The notes beneath the pieces are model-generated. The model was not told the DNA's origin. It did not search any database and saw nothing but the letters and a program-made list of their open reading frames with translations. Positions 8,387-16,100 of a stretch of DNA of 25,724 bases are shown piece after piece. Origin of the DNA: JANWZL01 sp037445185 (GTDB taxonomy: Bacteria; Pseudomonadota; Gammaproteobacteria; Burkholderiales; Thiobacillaceae). Where the stretch lies: assembly GCA_037445185.1 (NCBI GenBank), contig JBBIKZ010000022.1, positions 1 through 25,724 on the forward strand, written 5' to 3'. Made by a program: the position numbers and the translations under genes. Each line of letters begins with the position of its first letter. The first letter of the stretch is position 1.

Positions 8387-8477
8387 GCAGGTCGGCCTTC
8401 AGGCCGACGGGGTTGTGCGCACGTTGTTTACGGGTGTCCGCCTCGAGCCCGAGGCGTCAGGCTGAAGCCTGACCTAC
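8387..8477. repeat. REP-like family B, inverted pair
   Basis: The left copy at 8387-8409 has the hairpin GTCGGCCT-TC-AGGCCGAC. The right copy at 8456-8477 is inverted, GTCAGGCT-GA-AGCCTGAC then CTAC. Between them is a third hairpin, CGCCTCG/CGAGGCG (8439-8456). The arrangement is BIME-like and sits between two convergent genes. Confidence 0.7.
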
Positions 8478-8500
8478 GGCCCCCTGGACGATACGGATTG

Positions 8501-8529
8501 AAAAAGGCCCGACCAGGGGTCGGGCCTTT
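8501..8529 (-). terminator. Intrinsic terminator of the PEP-CTERM gene
   Basis: A 9-bp perfect stem, GGCCCGACC (8506-8514)/GGTCGGGCC (8518-8526), has a 3-base loop and ends in a run of A on the plus strand. On the minus strand it reads as a stem followed by TTTTT, 42 bases past the PEP-CTERM stop. The plus-strand side has only TTT, so it is stronger for the minus gene but may also stop readthrough from the operon. Confidence 0.85.
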
Positions 8530-8570
8530 CGCTGCCGGCCGCCGCCGCGACGGGGCCGTGGCGCTGCGGC

Positions 8571-9386
8571 TCAGGCGCGGGCCTTGCGGCGCATGAGGCC
8601 CAGTCCGGCCAGGCCCAGGCCCAGCAGGGCCAGGGTGGCGGGTTCGGGGACCTCGTCGATGGGCCTGTCCTTGATCGGCACGCCGGCGAACGCGAGGGCC
8701 GACTCGGCATCCTCATCCCCCACATTCGTGACACCGAAGCCGATGGAATACACACCGCCCGTCTGGAATTCATAGTCCATCTTGATCCAGTCGGTATAGC
8801 CGCAGCCCGTGCCAGAGCAGTAGCCAGAGGAGGGGACACCGAGTGGCGAGAATACCGGACCACCGGGGATGATCGGTTTCGTAGCCGGCGTGAGCACCAC
8901 GCCTGTGCCCAGAGGGGGCAGCCCAAAGCCGGGGACGGTGTCGGCTCCGGCGGTAGGGTTGGTCCGTGCGGTGAACAGGTAGGAGTCGAAGTTGCTTGTG
9001 CCTTGGTACAGGCCCGCCCAGGCGTAATCCGGGTACTCGCCTTCGTCCGAGGTGATGTAGTTAAAATAGAGGCTCAGCTTGTCGCCCGCGTTCGCCGTGA
9101 AGGTGGGTGTCTGCGCAAACGAACCGGTATATTCATGCCCGAAGGGGCCGACGGGCAGCATGCCGGCGCCCGAAGGGCCGCCATCGGTCGAAATCCACTG
9201 GTATGGGCTGAAGCCCGGCGCCAGGGTCACGACGCCATCCTGAGCGTTGAAGGTGCCGCAGTTGCCGGTGCAGGACCAGCCGGCGGGCAGTGGGGCGGCC
9301 TGGGCCAAGCCGGACAAGGACAGGGCGGATGCGGTCAGGACCGACATCAGGCCGAGGGATTTGACAGTCTGTTTGATGGTGAGCAT
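8571..9386 (-). CDS. PEP-CTERM sorted surface protein
   Basis: A 271-residue exported protein with a Sec signal peptide (residues 1 to about 30, ending GLAQA|APLP). The mature domain begins GWSCTGNCGTF and has further paired cysteines (GYCSGTGCGY). The C-terminal sorting tail has VPEPATLALLGLGLAGLGL, then the basic end MRRKARA. The tail is the substrate signal of exosortase, which is not in this window; sorted proteins are linked to extracellular polysaccharide or flocs. The body resembles, from memory, the PEP-CTERM family catalogued as NF038132 (FNYITSDEG, PIIPGGP, FGVTNVGDEDA). ATG 9386 has GAGAGG upstream. A sigma-54 promoter and paired upstream sites precede it, and an intrinsic terminator follows. 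Confidence 0.93.
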   Translation of the reverse strand: MLTIKQTVKSLGLMSVLTASALSLSGLAQAAPLPAGWSCTGNCGTFNAQDGVVTLAPGFSPYQWISTDGGPSGAGMLPVGPFGHEYTGSFAQTPTFTANAGDKLSLYFNYITSDEGEYPDYAWAGLYQGTSNFDSYLFTARTNPTAGADTVPGFGLPPLGTGVVLTPATKPIIPGGPVFSPLGVPSSGYCSGTGCGYTDWIKMDYEFQTGGVYSIGFGVTNVGDEDAESALAFAGVPIKDRPIDEVPEPATLALLGLGLAGLGLMRRKARA

Positions 9387-9472
9387 GTTGGCCTCTCAAG
9401 AAAGATCGGTTGGGCGGTTGATAGCCGGTTCGCGGAGGGGTTGTCATCCCTTGTGCCGTCTGCCCTGTCTTG

Positions 9473-9489
9473 AGCAGATTCCGTGCCAA
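9473..9489 (-). promoter_or_regulatory. Sigma-54 (-24/-12) promoter
   Basis: On the minus strand the sequence is TTGGCACGGAATCTGCT. It matches the TGGCACG-N4-TTGC consensus at all positions except C for the first T of the -12 block. GG and GC are exactly 10 bases apart. The predicted start is near 9462, giving a leader of about 76 bases to the PEP-CTERM ATG. An A/T tract at 9505-9522 lies just upstream and could bend DNA or bind IHF. Confidence 0.82.
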
Positions 9490-9584
9490 CTCCATCAGCA
9501 CAAGTTTTTTTCCTTTTATTTACAGCGTGTTGCAACGGCAGGCGGGGCACTCTGCAGTCGGCCACTGCCCAGACAGGCCGTGAG

Positions 9585-9601
9585 TGTAAAATTTACCGAC
9601 A
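9585..9601. promoter_or_regulatory. Putative activator site, proximal copy
   Basis: TGTAAAATTTACCGACA, centred about 131 bases upstream of the predicted sigma-54 start. It differs from the distal copy at one base in 17. TGT...ACA ends give partial dyad symmetry. Position and duplication fit an enhancer for a bEBP such as the regulator at 896-2323; this assignment is inference. Confidence 0.6.
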
Positions 9602-9687
9602 CGCCGTCGCACTGCGGAACACGGCCTCAGGCGCGATCCCAGGGGTGAAACGTGGCCCAGTCGGTAAGGCCGAAGCCACCTCGGTCT

Positions 9688-9708
9688 ATCGCGGACATGG
9701 TCCGCTCC
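9688..9708 (-). repeat. Degenerate REP-like family A copy
   Basis: The minus strand reads GGAGCGGACCATGTCCGCGAT, a decayed family A element between the two putative activator sites. Confidence 0.5.
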
Positions 9709-9774
9709 AACGCTTTCGACGACTTCCCCATCTGCGTCGGGGGGATAGCCCGGCCGGCGCTCGCGGCAGGCAAT

Positions 9775-9791
9775 TGTAAAATTTTCCGACA
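9775..9791. promoter_or_regulatory. Putative activator site, distal copy
   Basis: TGTAAAATTTTCCGACA lies exactly 190 bases from the proximal copy, close to 18 helical turns at 10.5 bp per turn, so both would face the same side. It is about 321 bases upstream of the predicted sigma-54 start. No other copy was noticed in the window. Confidence 0.58.
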
Positions 9792-9882
9792 GACAGATGT
9801 CGGCCATCCCTTGCCAAGCCGCACCGCGATCCCAGCCGACCCGGATCTCCCATTGGACATCGATTCACAGGGCGCGACGGAT

Positions 9883-9953
9883 GGTAGGTCGGCCTTCAGG
9901 CCGACGGCGTTGTCGTTGCGATGTACGGTCGTCGGCCTGAAACCCGGCCTACC
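9883..9953. repeat. REP-like family B, inverted pair
   Basis: GGTAGGTCGGCCTTCAGGCC begins the left copy at 9883, and GTCGGCCTGAAACCCGGCCT begins the inverted right copy at 9931. The 604-base gap 9387-9990 otherwise holds only the promoter and sites listed above; I see no gene in it. Confidence 0.68.
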
Positions 9954-9990
9954 GGCCGATCGACACCCGACGGGCGCCCGACAAACCGGC

Positions 9991-10749
9991 TCAGCGCGGA
10001 CAGGCCACCTCCTCCAGACTCACCCCCTCCGGCAGCGCCGCGCGCAAGGGCGTGAGCTTGTCCCGCTCGGCGGCGGGGAGGTCGAGATAGACCGCCCGGA
10101 TGCCCGGGCGCGGCCCGTAGCGCAGCGCCGTGAGCCCCTTGCGGGTGAGCAGGCCGTGCTGGGCGCGGGCAGCCGCCTCGCTGGCGAACATGCCGAGCGA
10201 GATGGCCCGCGCCATCGGTCCCTGCCGTATGGGCGCCACGTCGCGCACCCCAGCCCGGTCGATGGCCGCCAGGGCCTGGACCTGCTCGACTGGGTCGTCG
10301 AGCGGCGGCCAGTACACCCACCAGCCCAGGCGCCCGTCGGTGCGCAGTCCCTGCCCGCCCAGGCCGGCCTGCGCCATCGCCCGGCGCAATGCGTCATAGG
10401 CGGCGGTCCCCTCCAGGCCGACCCTCAAACAGACCGGCCCGCCAGGCTGGGCCACCGCCCCAGCAAGGCCGCCCGCCTTCCCTGTCGGGGCCGCGTCCTG
10501 CCTCGCGCTGCCCACCGGTGAGCTCGATCCGTCGGCAGCCTGCGCCATAGCCGGTTCGGCTGCGCTGTCGCCAGCCGCGTCGGCACCGTCCCGGTCGAGC
10601 AGGCGGACCTTGTCCGCGTTGTAGCCGCTGAGCGCCCGTGGCTGTTCAAGCTGGTACTCGAGCGTGAGTCCAGCGACCAGTACGACGACATTGAGCAGCA
10701 GCAACCCCAGCGTCAACGCGCCGGCGCGTCCGAACATCGGGCGATCCAC
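9991..10749 (-). CDS. SPOR-domain membrane protein
   Basis: A 252-residue bitopic protein with an N-terminal membrane helix (LTLGLLLLNVVVLVAGLTL), a low-complexity Ala/Gly/Asp linker at about 55-105 and a C-terminal SPOR-like domain (ISLGMFASEAAARAQHGLL...LRYGP). SPOR domains bind denuded septal peptidoglycan, but this copy is divergent and its role is unknown. The start is GTG 10749, supported by GGAGGGG five bases upstream; it overlaps coaX by 37 bases, so the two are coupled. Homologues downstream of coaX are familiar from beta- and gammaproteobacteria. Confidence 0.78.
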   Translation of the reverse strand: MDRPMFGRAGALTLGLLLLNVVVLVAGLTLEYQLEQPRALSGYNADKVRLLDRDGADAAGDSAAEPAMAQAADGSSSPVGSARQDAAPTGKAGGLAGAVAQPGGPVCLRVGLEGTAAYDALRRAMAQAGLGGQGLRTDGRLGWWVYWPPLDDPVEQVQALAAIDRAGVRDVAPIRQGPMARAISLGMFASEAAARAQHGLLTRKGLTALRYGPRPGIRAVYLDLPAAERDKLTPLRAALPEGVSLEEVACPR

Positions 10750-11459
10750 AGCAACCCCTCCAAGACCAGATCCTCCACTACCCGTATCGGCCCCGGCAGC
10801 ACGGCGGCGAGCCCCGCGGCCTCGCCCCCCGACAGCACCGCCAGGGGTACCTCACCCGCCACACCCGCCAGCCGGCCACGCAGCGCCTCCACCGCCCCCG
10901 CGATCGCCCACCAAACACCTGTCTCCACCCCATCCCCGGTCGTGCGTGGGAAATCCCGCAGGCTACCGGCCACCTCCCTCACCCCCGCCGTCCCCGCAGC
11001 CAGGGCCTCACGCATGAGCTTGGGGCCGGGCAGGATGAGCCCGCCGAGGAAGACACCCGCGCCGTCGAGGGCGTCCACCGTCACCGCCGTGCCGGCGCCC
11101 ACCACCACGCAGGGGGCGAGGCCGAGGTGCGCGCAGGCCACCAACATGGCGTAGCGGTCCGCCCCCAGCCGCGCCGGCTCGGCATAGGTATTGCGCACGC
11201 CGTGCCCCGCCGCCGCCGGCATGAGCCACGACACCGATCCCCCCAGGCGGGCGAGCGCCGCGTCCAGCGCCCGCCGCACGCCCTCCCCCGCCACGCAGCT
11301 GACGAGGACACGTGCCGGCCGATCCGGCAGGACCACCGCTTCCAGCCGGTCGGCCTCGCGCGCAGGCAGGGCGCCCTTGCGCCGCCAGGCGCCGCCCTGC
11401 GCCAGGCCCCACTTGAGCCGCGTGTTGCCGGCGTCCACGGCCAGGAGGGTCGCATCCAT
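10713..11459 (-). CDS. coaX: Type III pantothenate kinase
   Basis: A 248-residue ASKHA-fold kinase for the first step of CoA synthesis (pantothenate to 4'-phosphopantothenate). Visible motifs are the N-terminal phosphate loop LLAVDAGNTRLKWG, the pantothenate-site region RLGADRYAMLV, the nucleotide motif VGAGTAVTVDAL, and FLGGLILPG. Length fits the family. ATG 11459 begins directly before the first strand; a TTG at 11474 is possible but would overlap the birA stop. It is the second gene of the birA-coaX-SPOR cluster, a common pairing in proteobacteria that use CoaX instead of CoaA. Confidence 0.94.
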   Translation of the reverse strand: MDATLLAVDAGNTRLKWGLAQGGAWRRKGALPAREADRLEAVVLPDRPARVLVSCVAGEGVRRALDAALARLGGSVSWLMPAAAGHGVRNTYAEPARLGADRYAMLVACAHLGLAPCVVVGAGTAVTVDALDGAGVFLGGLILPGPKLMREALAAGTAGVREVAGSLRDFPRTTGDGVETGVWWAIAGAVEALRGRLAGVAGEVPLAVLSGGEAAGLAAVLPGPIRVVEDLVLEGLLWIARCSDAPAR

Positions 11460-11470
11460 GCCCGTCGCCC

Positions 11471-12469
11471 TCAATCCGCCCGCCTGAGGCTGACCTCACC
11501 GGATAAGATGGGCACCAGCTCTGCCCCGGTATCGAGCAGCAGGGCGCCCTGAGCATCCACCCCGACGGCCTGCCCGGTGAGCGCGCCGCCGTCCGGCGCC
11601 TGCACGACGACCGGCCGGTCCTGCCAGGCGTGCCAGGCGAGCCACGCCTCGCGCCAGCCGGCGAAGCCCTGGCGGTCGAAGCGCTCCAGCGCCTCCGTCA
11701 ACGCGCGCGCCACCGCCACCAGCACGTCATGGCGCGTCAGCCGCCGGCCGCAGGCCGTCTCCAGGTCCGCCACCGGCATCCCCACCTGCCCGCTCAGCTG
11801 CGCACCGGCGCGCACGTTGATGCCCACGCCGATCACCGCCGCGGCCGGCCCCAGCATGTCGCCGGTGAGTTCGATCAGGATGCCGGCGAGCTTGTCCTCG
11901 CCCAGCAGCACGTCATTGGGCCACTTGAGGCCTATGCCCGCCGCTCCCAGCGCTTGCATGGCGCGCGCCAGCGCCACCCCCACCGCCAGGCTCAGGCCGG
12001 ACAGGCCCGCGACGGGGCGGTCGAAGCGCCACAGCAGGGAGAACGCGAGGCCCGCCCCCAGCACGCCGAGCCACGGGCGGCCGCGCCGCCCACGTCCGGC
12101 CGTCTGCCACTCCGCGGCGAGCAGGGTGCCGTGCGGCGCCCCCGCCGCGGCCAGGGCGAGCAGGCGGGCATTGGTGGAATCGACCTCGGGCAGCCATTGC
12201 CCATGCAGGCCCAGCGGGGTCAACGCGGCCGTGAGATGCGCCGCGTCGAGCAGGTCCAGCGGCTGGGCCAAGCGATAGCCGCGGCCGCGCACGGCCTGCA
12301 CCCGCACGCCATAGCCGGCGGCCTGTTGGATCAGGCCGTGCACGCCGGCGCGGGAAAGGCCGAGCAGATGGGCGAGGTCCGCGCCGGAACGAAAATCGGC
12401 GTGGTCGAGCGCGGCCAGGACCGGCAGCAGACGCGGTAGACGGGCAGACACATCAGAAGGGAAACGCAA
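11471..12469 (-). CDS. birA: Biotin-protein ligase / biotin operon repressor
   Basis: A 332-residue bifunctional BirA. The N-terminal winged helix-turn-helix (SGADLAHLLGLSRAGVHGLI...VRGRGYRL) is followed by the ligase domain. This carries the biotinyl-AMP loop GRGRRGRPW, the KWPNDVL motif and KLAGILIEL, and a C-terminal SH3-like domain. It attaches biotin to the acetyl-CoA carboxylase carrier protein and probably represses biotin genes. The start is uncertain: TTG 12469 or GTG 12451, neither with a clear Shine-Dalgarno sequence. The GTG fits the usual BirA N-terminus well. Confidence 0.94.
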   Translation of the reverse strand: MRFPSDVSARLPRLLPVLAALDHADFRSGADLAHLLGLSRAGVHGLIQQAAGYGVRVQAVRGRGYRLAQPLDLLDAAHLTAALTPLGLHGQWLPEVDSTNARLLALAAAGAPHGTLLAAEWQTAGRGRRGRPWLGVLGAGLAFSLLWRFDRPVAGLSGLSLAVGVALARAMQALGAAGIGLKWPNDVLLGEDKLAGILIELTGDMLGPAAAVIGVGINVRAGAQLSGQVGMPVADLETACGRRLTRHDVLVAVARALTEALERFDRQGFAGWREAWLAWHAWQDRPVVVQAPDGGALTGQAVGVDAQGALLLDTGAELVPILSGEVSLRRAD

Positions 12470-12538
12470 AAAGAAGAAAGTAGCGCGATGCCAATCGCCT
12501 ACGCCCTACGGGCTGTGAGCCGCCACAGGTGGTTGCAG

Positions 12539-12561
12539 GTAGGAGCGGACCCTGCCCGCGA
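12539..12561 (+). repeat. REP-like family A, single copy
   Basis: GTAGGAGCGGACCCTGCCCGCGA lies in the 130-base gap between birA and pilE. Confidence 0.68.
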
Positions 12562-12601
12562 CAACCGCCCTTCCGGCGGCGCGGTGCTTGCCTCCGAGTG
12601 G

Positions 12602-13027
12602 TCAGCGGTTCCAGCACTCCGCCACCGTCATCCCAGCGCCGGTGATTCCTTTCTGGCCGGTGTGTGTGAGGGTAAGGGTACCGCAGGGGTCACCGGTCTG
12701 TGCGCCGGTAGGTGCGGCCTGCAGCGTGTAGGATTGCGCGGCGACGGCGGATACGGAGATGTTGTAACGTGCATCGCCTTGTTTTGGAGACTGGGTCAGT
12801 CCTGTCAACGCCGGTGCGCCTCCTGCAGCGGTCGTATACCGCCCGTTGGTCGTGTAGAACCGCTCCATGAACCCCGCCGCCTCCATCAGCACCGCCTTGG
12901 CGTCCGCCCGCGCGCTGCGCCGGATGTGGTCCTGGTAGGAGGCCACCGCCACAGTGGCCAGGATGGCGACGATGGCCACCGCCACCAACAGTTCGATCAG
13001 GGTAAAGCCTCGCGCCTGCATGTTCAC
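12602..13027 (-). CDS. pilE: Type IV minor pilin PilE
   Basis: A pilin of about 141 residues with a very short leader (MQARG|FTLIELLVAVAIVAILATVAVASYQ). The region ARADAKAVLMEAAGFMERFYTTNGRYT is typical of PilE-type minor pilins. Two cysteines near the C-terminus (DPCGTL...AECWNR) make the usual D-loop disulfide. The start may be GTG 13027 or ATG 13021; GAGGTG just before the ATG favours 13021. It is the last gene of the fimT-pilVWXY1E series and is separated from pilY1 by about 130 bases. In characterised systems these minor pilins prime pilus assembly and carry PilY1 at the tip. Confidence 0.9.
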   Translation of the reverse strand: MNMQARGFTLIELLVAVAIVAILATVAVASYQDHIRRSARADAKAVLMEAAGFMERFYTTNGRYTTAAGGAPALTGLTQSPKQGDARYNISVSAVAAQSYTLQAAPTGAQTGDPCGTLTLTHTGQKGITGAGMTVAECWNR

Positions 13028-13158
13028 CTCAGCCTCCCAAGATATATGCTGCTACAGGGGCGAAAAATACCAGATGCCGGCAGCGCAGGGTACATCCGCC
13101 AGGCCGAGCGCTGTCCATGCCGCCCTCCCGCCGCTCGACAGTGATCATCCCGCGACGT

Positions 13159-16100
13159 CTAGTCGATGATCTCGCGCCAGGACACGCGCCCGGTGGCGAG
13201 CACGGGGGGCGTGATCGGCGTGCTCTCCGTCAGGCCCGTGCTGCCCAGGTCCACCATCACGCCCTTCCCGCCCTTGTAGAGGAAGTCGAACGACTTGACG
13301 ATGCCCACCGTGGTCATGAGGCCCGCGATGGGCGTTGCGAGACCGGGCAGGTCGAAGATGCTCACCTCGGTCATGCCACCGTTATCCGGCTGGAGTTCCA
13401 TCACCCAGCTCACGCCACCGAACCTGCATGGGTCGTCGGACGGGATCATGGTGGTATAGAAGACCCGCTGGAACTGGCGGCGCGGGGTGCTGACCACCCG
13501 CTCGCCTCGCGGCGTGCCGGCCGGAGGCAGCAGGTCCAGGTACCAACCGCGCTGGCTGGCGTAGGAGACCGCATTCGTGCTCACGGTCCGCACCGCACGT
13601 CCGCTCGCACTCACCCCCTCGGTGAGTATCTGCTGTGCCTTAAGCATGCTGCGATCGGTCCCGGTGATGCGCGTGCCGTTATCCAGGATGCCGTAGAGGC
13701 TCTGCACCGTCTTGTCCGTCTGGTCGTCGTCGGCGAAGAAGCGGCCAGTGCCGAAATAGACCATCACACCGCCCACGCCGGCGGGCGGCGTGCCGAGCTC
13801 GGGCGCGGCGGTGATGGGCTGCACCTCATTGCTGGCATTGCGCGCCGTGAACAGGGGGGCACCGCCGTAGGCGACAGACCAGGCGTCCGCGGCCGATTCT
13901 CCAGTTGCGGTCAGGTCAAACTTCCACATATGCCCTTGCATGTCGCCGGCATAGATGTAATCGGTGGTGCCGTTGCCGTCGGCGTCGTAGAGGCTGGGCG
14001 CGGCGAGTCCATTGTTCGGGCCGACGAGGTCGAATTTCCTGATCAGATTGCCGGTTTGCAGATCGACGATGAACAGTACCGCCTTGCCGCTGCCGCTGTT
14101 GTAACCGTTGCCGAACACCGCCGCCCACTTGCCGTTGTTGAGGCGGGCGATGACGGGCTTGGCCAGGGTGTAGCCCAGGTCCGACCAGTCTGGGCCCGAG
14201 GTCTCGCCGTCGCGCTCCCACAGCACCTTGTCGGGACCGAACTCGCAGGGGTTGGTGACATCCAGGGCAAAGATCACCCGACCGCCGGCCCCCGTGGTGC
14301 CCAGAAGGATGGTGCGCCAGGGTTTTTCGGCACTCAGTTCGGGCAGATAGGCATCGCCGACATGGGGGGACCCGTCCACGTAGTAGCGGTGCACATAGGC
14401 CGGATGGCTGAGCTTCGTCACTTCCGGCACGAAGGCACCGGGGACGTAGGCGAACAACTCCTGCCCGAGTTTTTCCGTGCCGCTGCCGCCGCAGGCATGC
14501 TCGGCGCCCGTGCCGGCGCCGGCGATGAACCCGTGCAGCATGCCGTCGTTGGCGCCGACATAGAGCATCTTCACCCGGTCCTTGTTGGCGGCCACGAAAT
14601 TCTTGTAGGGCTTGCTCGCGGTGTCCGCGCCCTCCGGCGTGACGGCATGGCCGAAATCCTGATCGGCCACGAAGGCCGGGTCGGAGTTGACGATGTCCCC
14701 CAGCAGGGAGGAGCGCTTGCGGTAGGTGCCGGTGAGCACATTGCCATGCTCGTCGAAGGTCTGCTCCTGGCTCTGGTCTCCGCGCAGATATTCGAGCACC
14801 GACTGGGCCCGGGCATCGTCGGCGGAGCCGAATAGCGCCGAGAGGGTGGCCTTCATCGCGGTCTTCTGCGCAGAGGTCAGTCCATCCCAGGTGAACGGGC
14901 TGCCCGCGCTTCCGTTCCAGGTGTACAGGCTGCGCGCGCCGGGGGCGGGGAAGCTGGCGGTCCACTGCACCGCGCCCAGGCTGCCGTCGTCCGGGTCGAT
15001 GGCCGTAGCGGTGAGCACGCCATGCCAGTCGGCCGTGTGGTAGAGCGCCTGATAGACGGTACTGCCCGTGTCCAGCTTGGTCGAGTTGGCGGCGATGGAG
15101 GCCGCCGCCGCCTGGCGTTCCTCCAGCCTCTGGGCGATGGTCTCCAACGCCTGGATCAGGCGGTCCACCTCGTCCACACCGAAAAACTGCCCGCGGCTGT
15201 TGAGCGCGGCATGCCAAAAGTCGTAGACGCGGGAGGGGTGGCCAACTCCGATCGTGTATAGGAGAGGCCAGTTCTTGCTCCCCGTTACATGTGGTCCACT
15301 ATAGGTGTCACCTGACCAGTCTTCGCCGAGGACATAGCTCATGCCGGTGACCACCGCGTAATTGACGAGGTGCTGCCAGTTGGCGGGGTTGTTTCTGGGG
15401 TTCCACTTTTGCGACTCAGCGGTGCCTGTCTTGTCGGGCATGAAGGGCAGGACGTTGTTCTCCAGGCCAGGCACAAGATCCCTCAGCCAGTAATAGAACG
15501 CGATATCTGCAAGTGTGCCGGCGTTTTCAACTTCAGGTCCCTCCGATTTATAATTAAAACCATCTTCTGTCGAACAAGAACCATGTGCACGCCAAGGGTA
15601 ATAGCACTCTATCTTTTCGGGAAGAGAAGCCTTGGGATAATCCATGAAAGGCGCTCTTGGCGAGTAGGCTAGCGGGAATGAAGCGCTGGCTGGTATGTCA
15701 ACACTATCAACATCGCCGCCATCAAAGCCCTCGAGTGTGACTGGTGCATCATCGTGGACTTCCCCGTCGCTGATCATGATATGGACATTGTCGCGGCAGG
15801 AACGGGCGGGGTTGGACGGGCCCACGGCAGTCGTCGGGTCATCGCTGTAGCGCTGCGGATCGGTGAGATACTCACCCGCTCGTTTTAGCGCGGCACGCAT
15901 AGACGTAACTGTCACCCAGTTGACCCTCCGGGACAGCCATTGATAGAAACGGTCCCTGTGGTCACCCACGAAGGGCTTTAGGCCATTGTCGTAGGAAGAC
16001 CCAGTCCGGTCCCGGCAGTTCGTGCCGGATAGGTCCGGGCAGAAATTGCCGCTGTTGACAGTTGTATCCTGCCAGGCCAGGCGGATCTTGCCCTCCAGTT

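Noticed and set aside
8387..9953. CRISPR array in the repeat-rich gaps
   Set aside because: The repeats are self-complementary, inverted and irregularly spaced, with no direct repeat-spacer pattern and no cas genes.
9652..10521. A 289-codon plus-strand frame through the sigma-54 upstream region
   Set aside because: It crosses repeats and is antisense to the SPOR gene; composition is typical of shadow frames. The region is better explained by regulatory sites.
13028..13158. A sigma-54 promoter for pilE
   Set aside because: TGG/GC pairs near 13060-13110 have the wrong spacing (8 or 12 instead of 10).
13117..14835. A 572-codon plus-strand frame opposite pilY1
   Set aside because: It is antisense to the conserved PilY1 propeller and has no recognisable domain.
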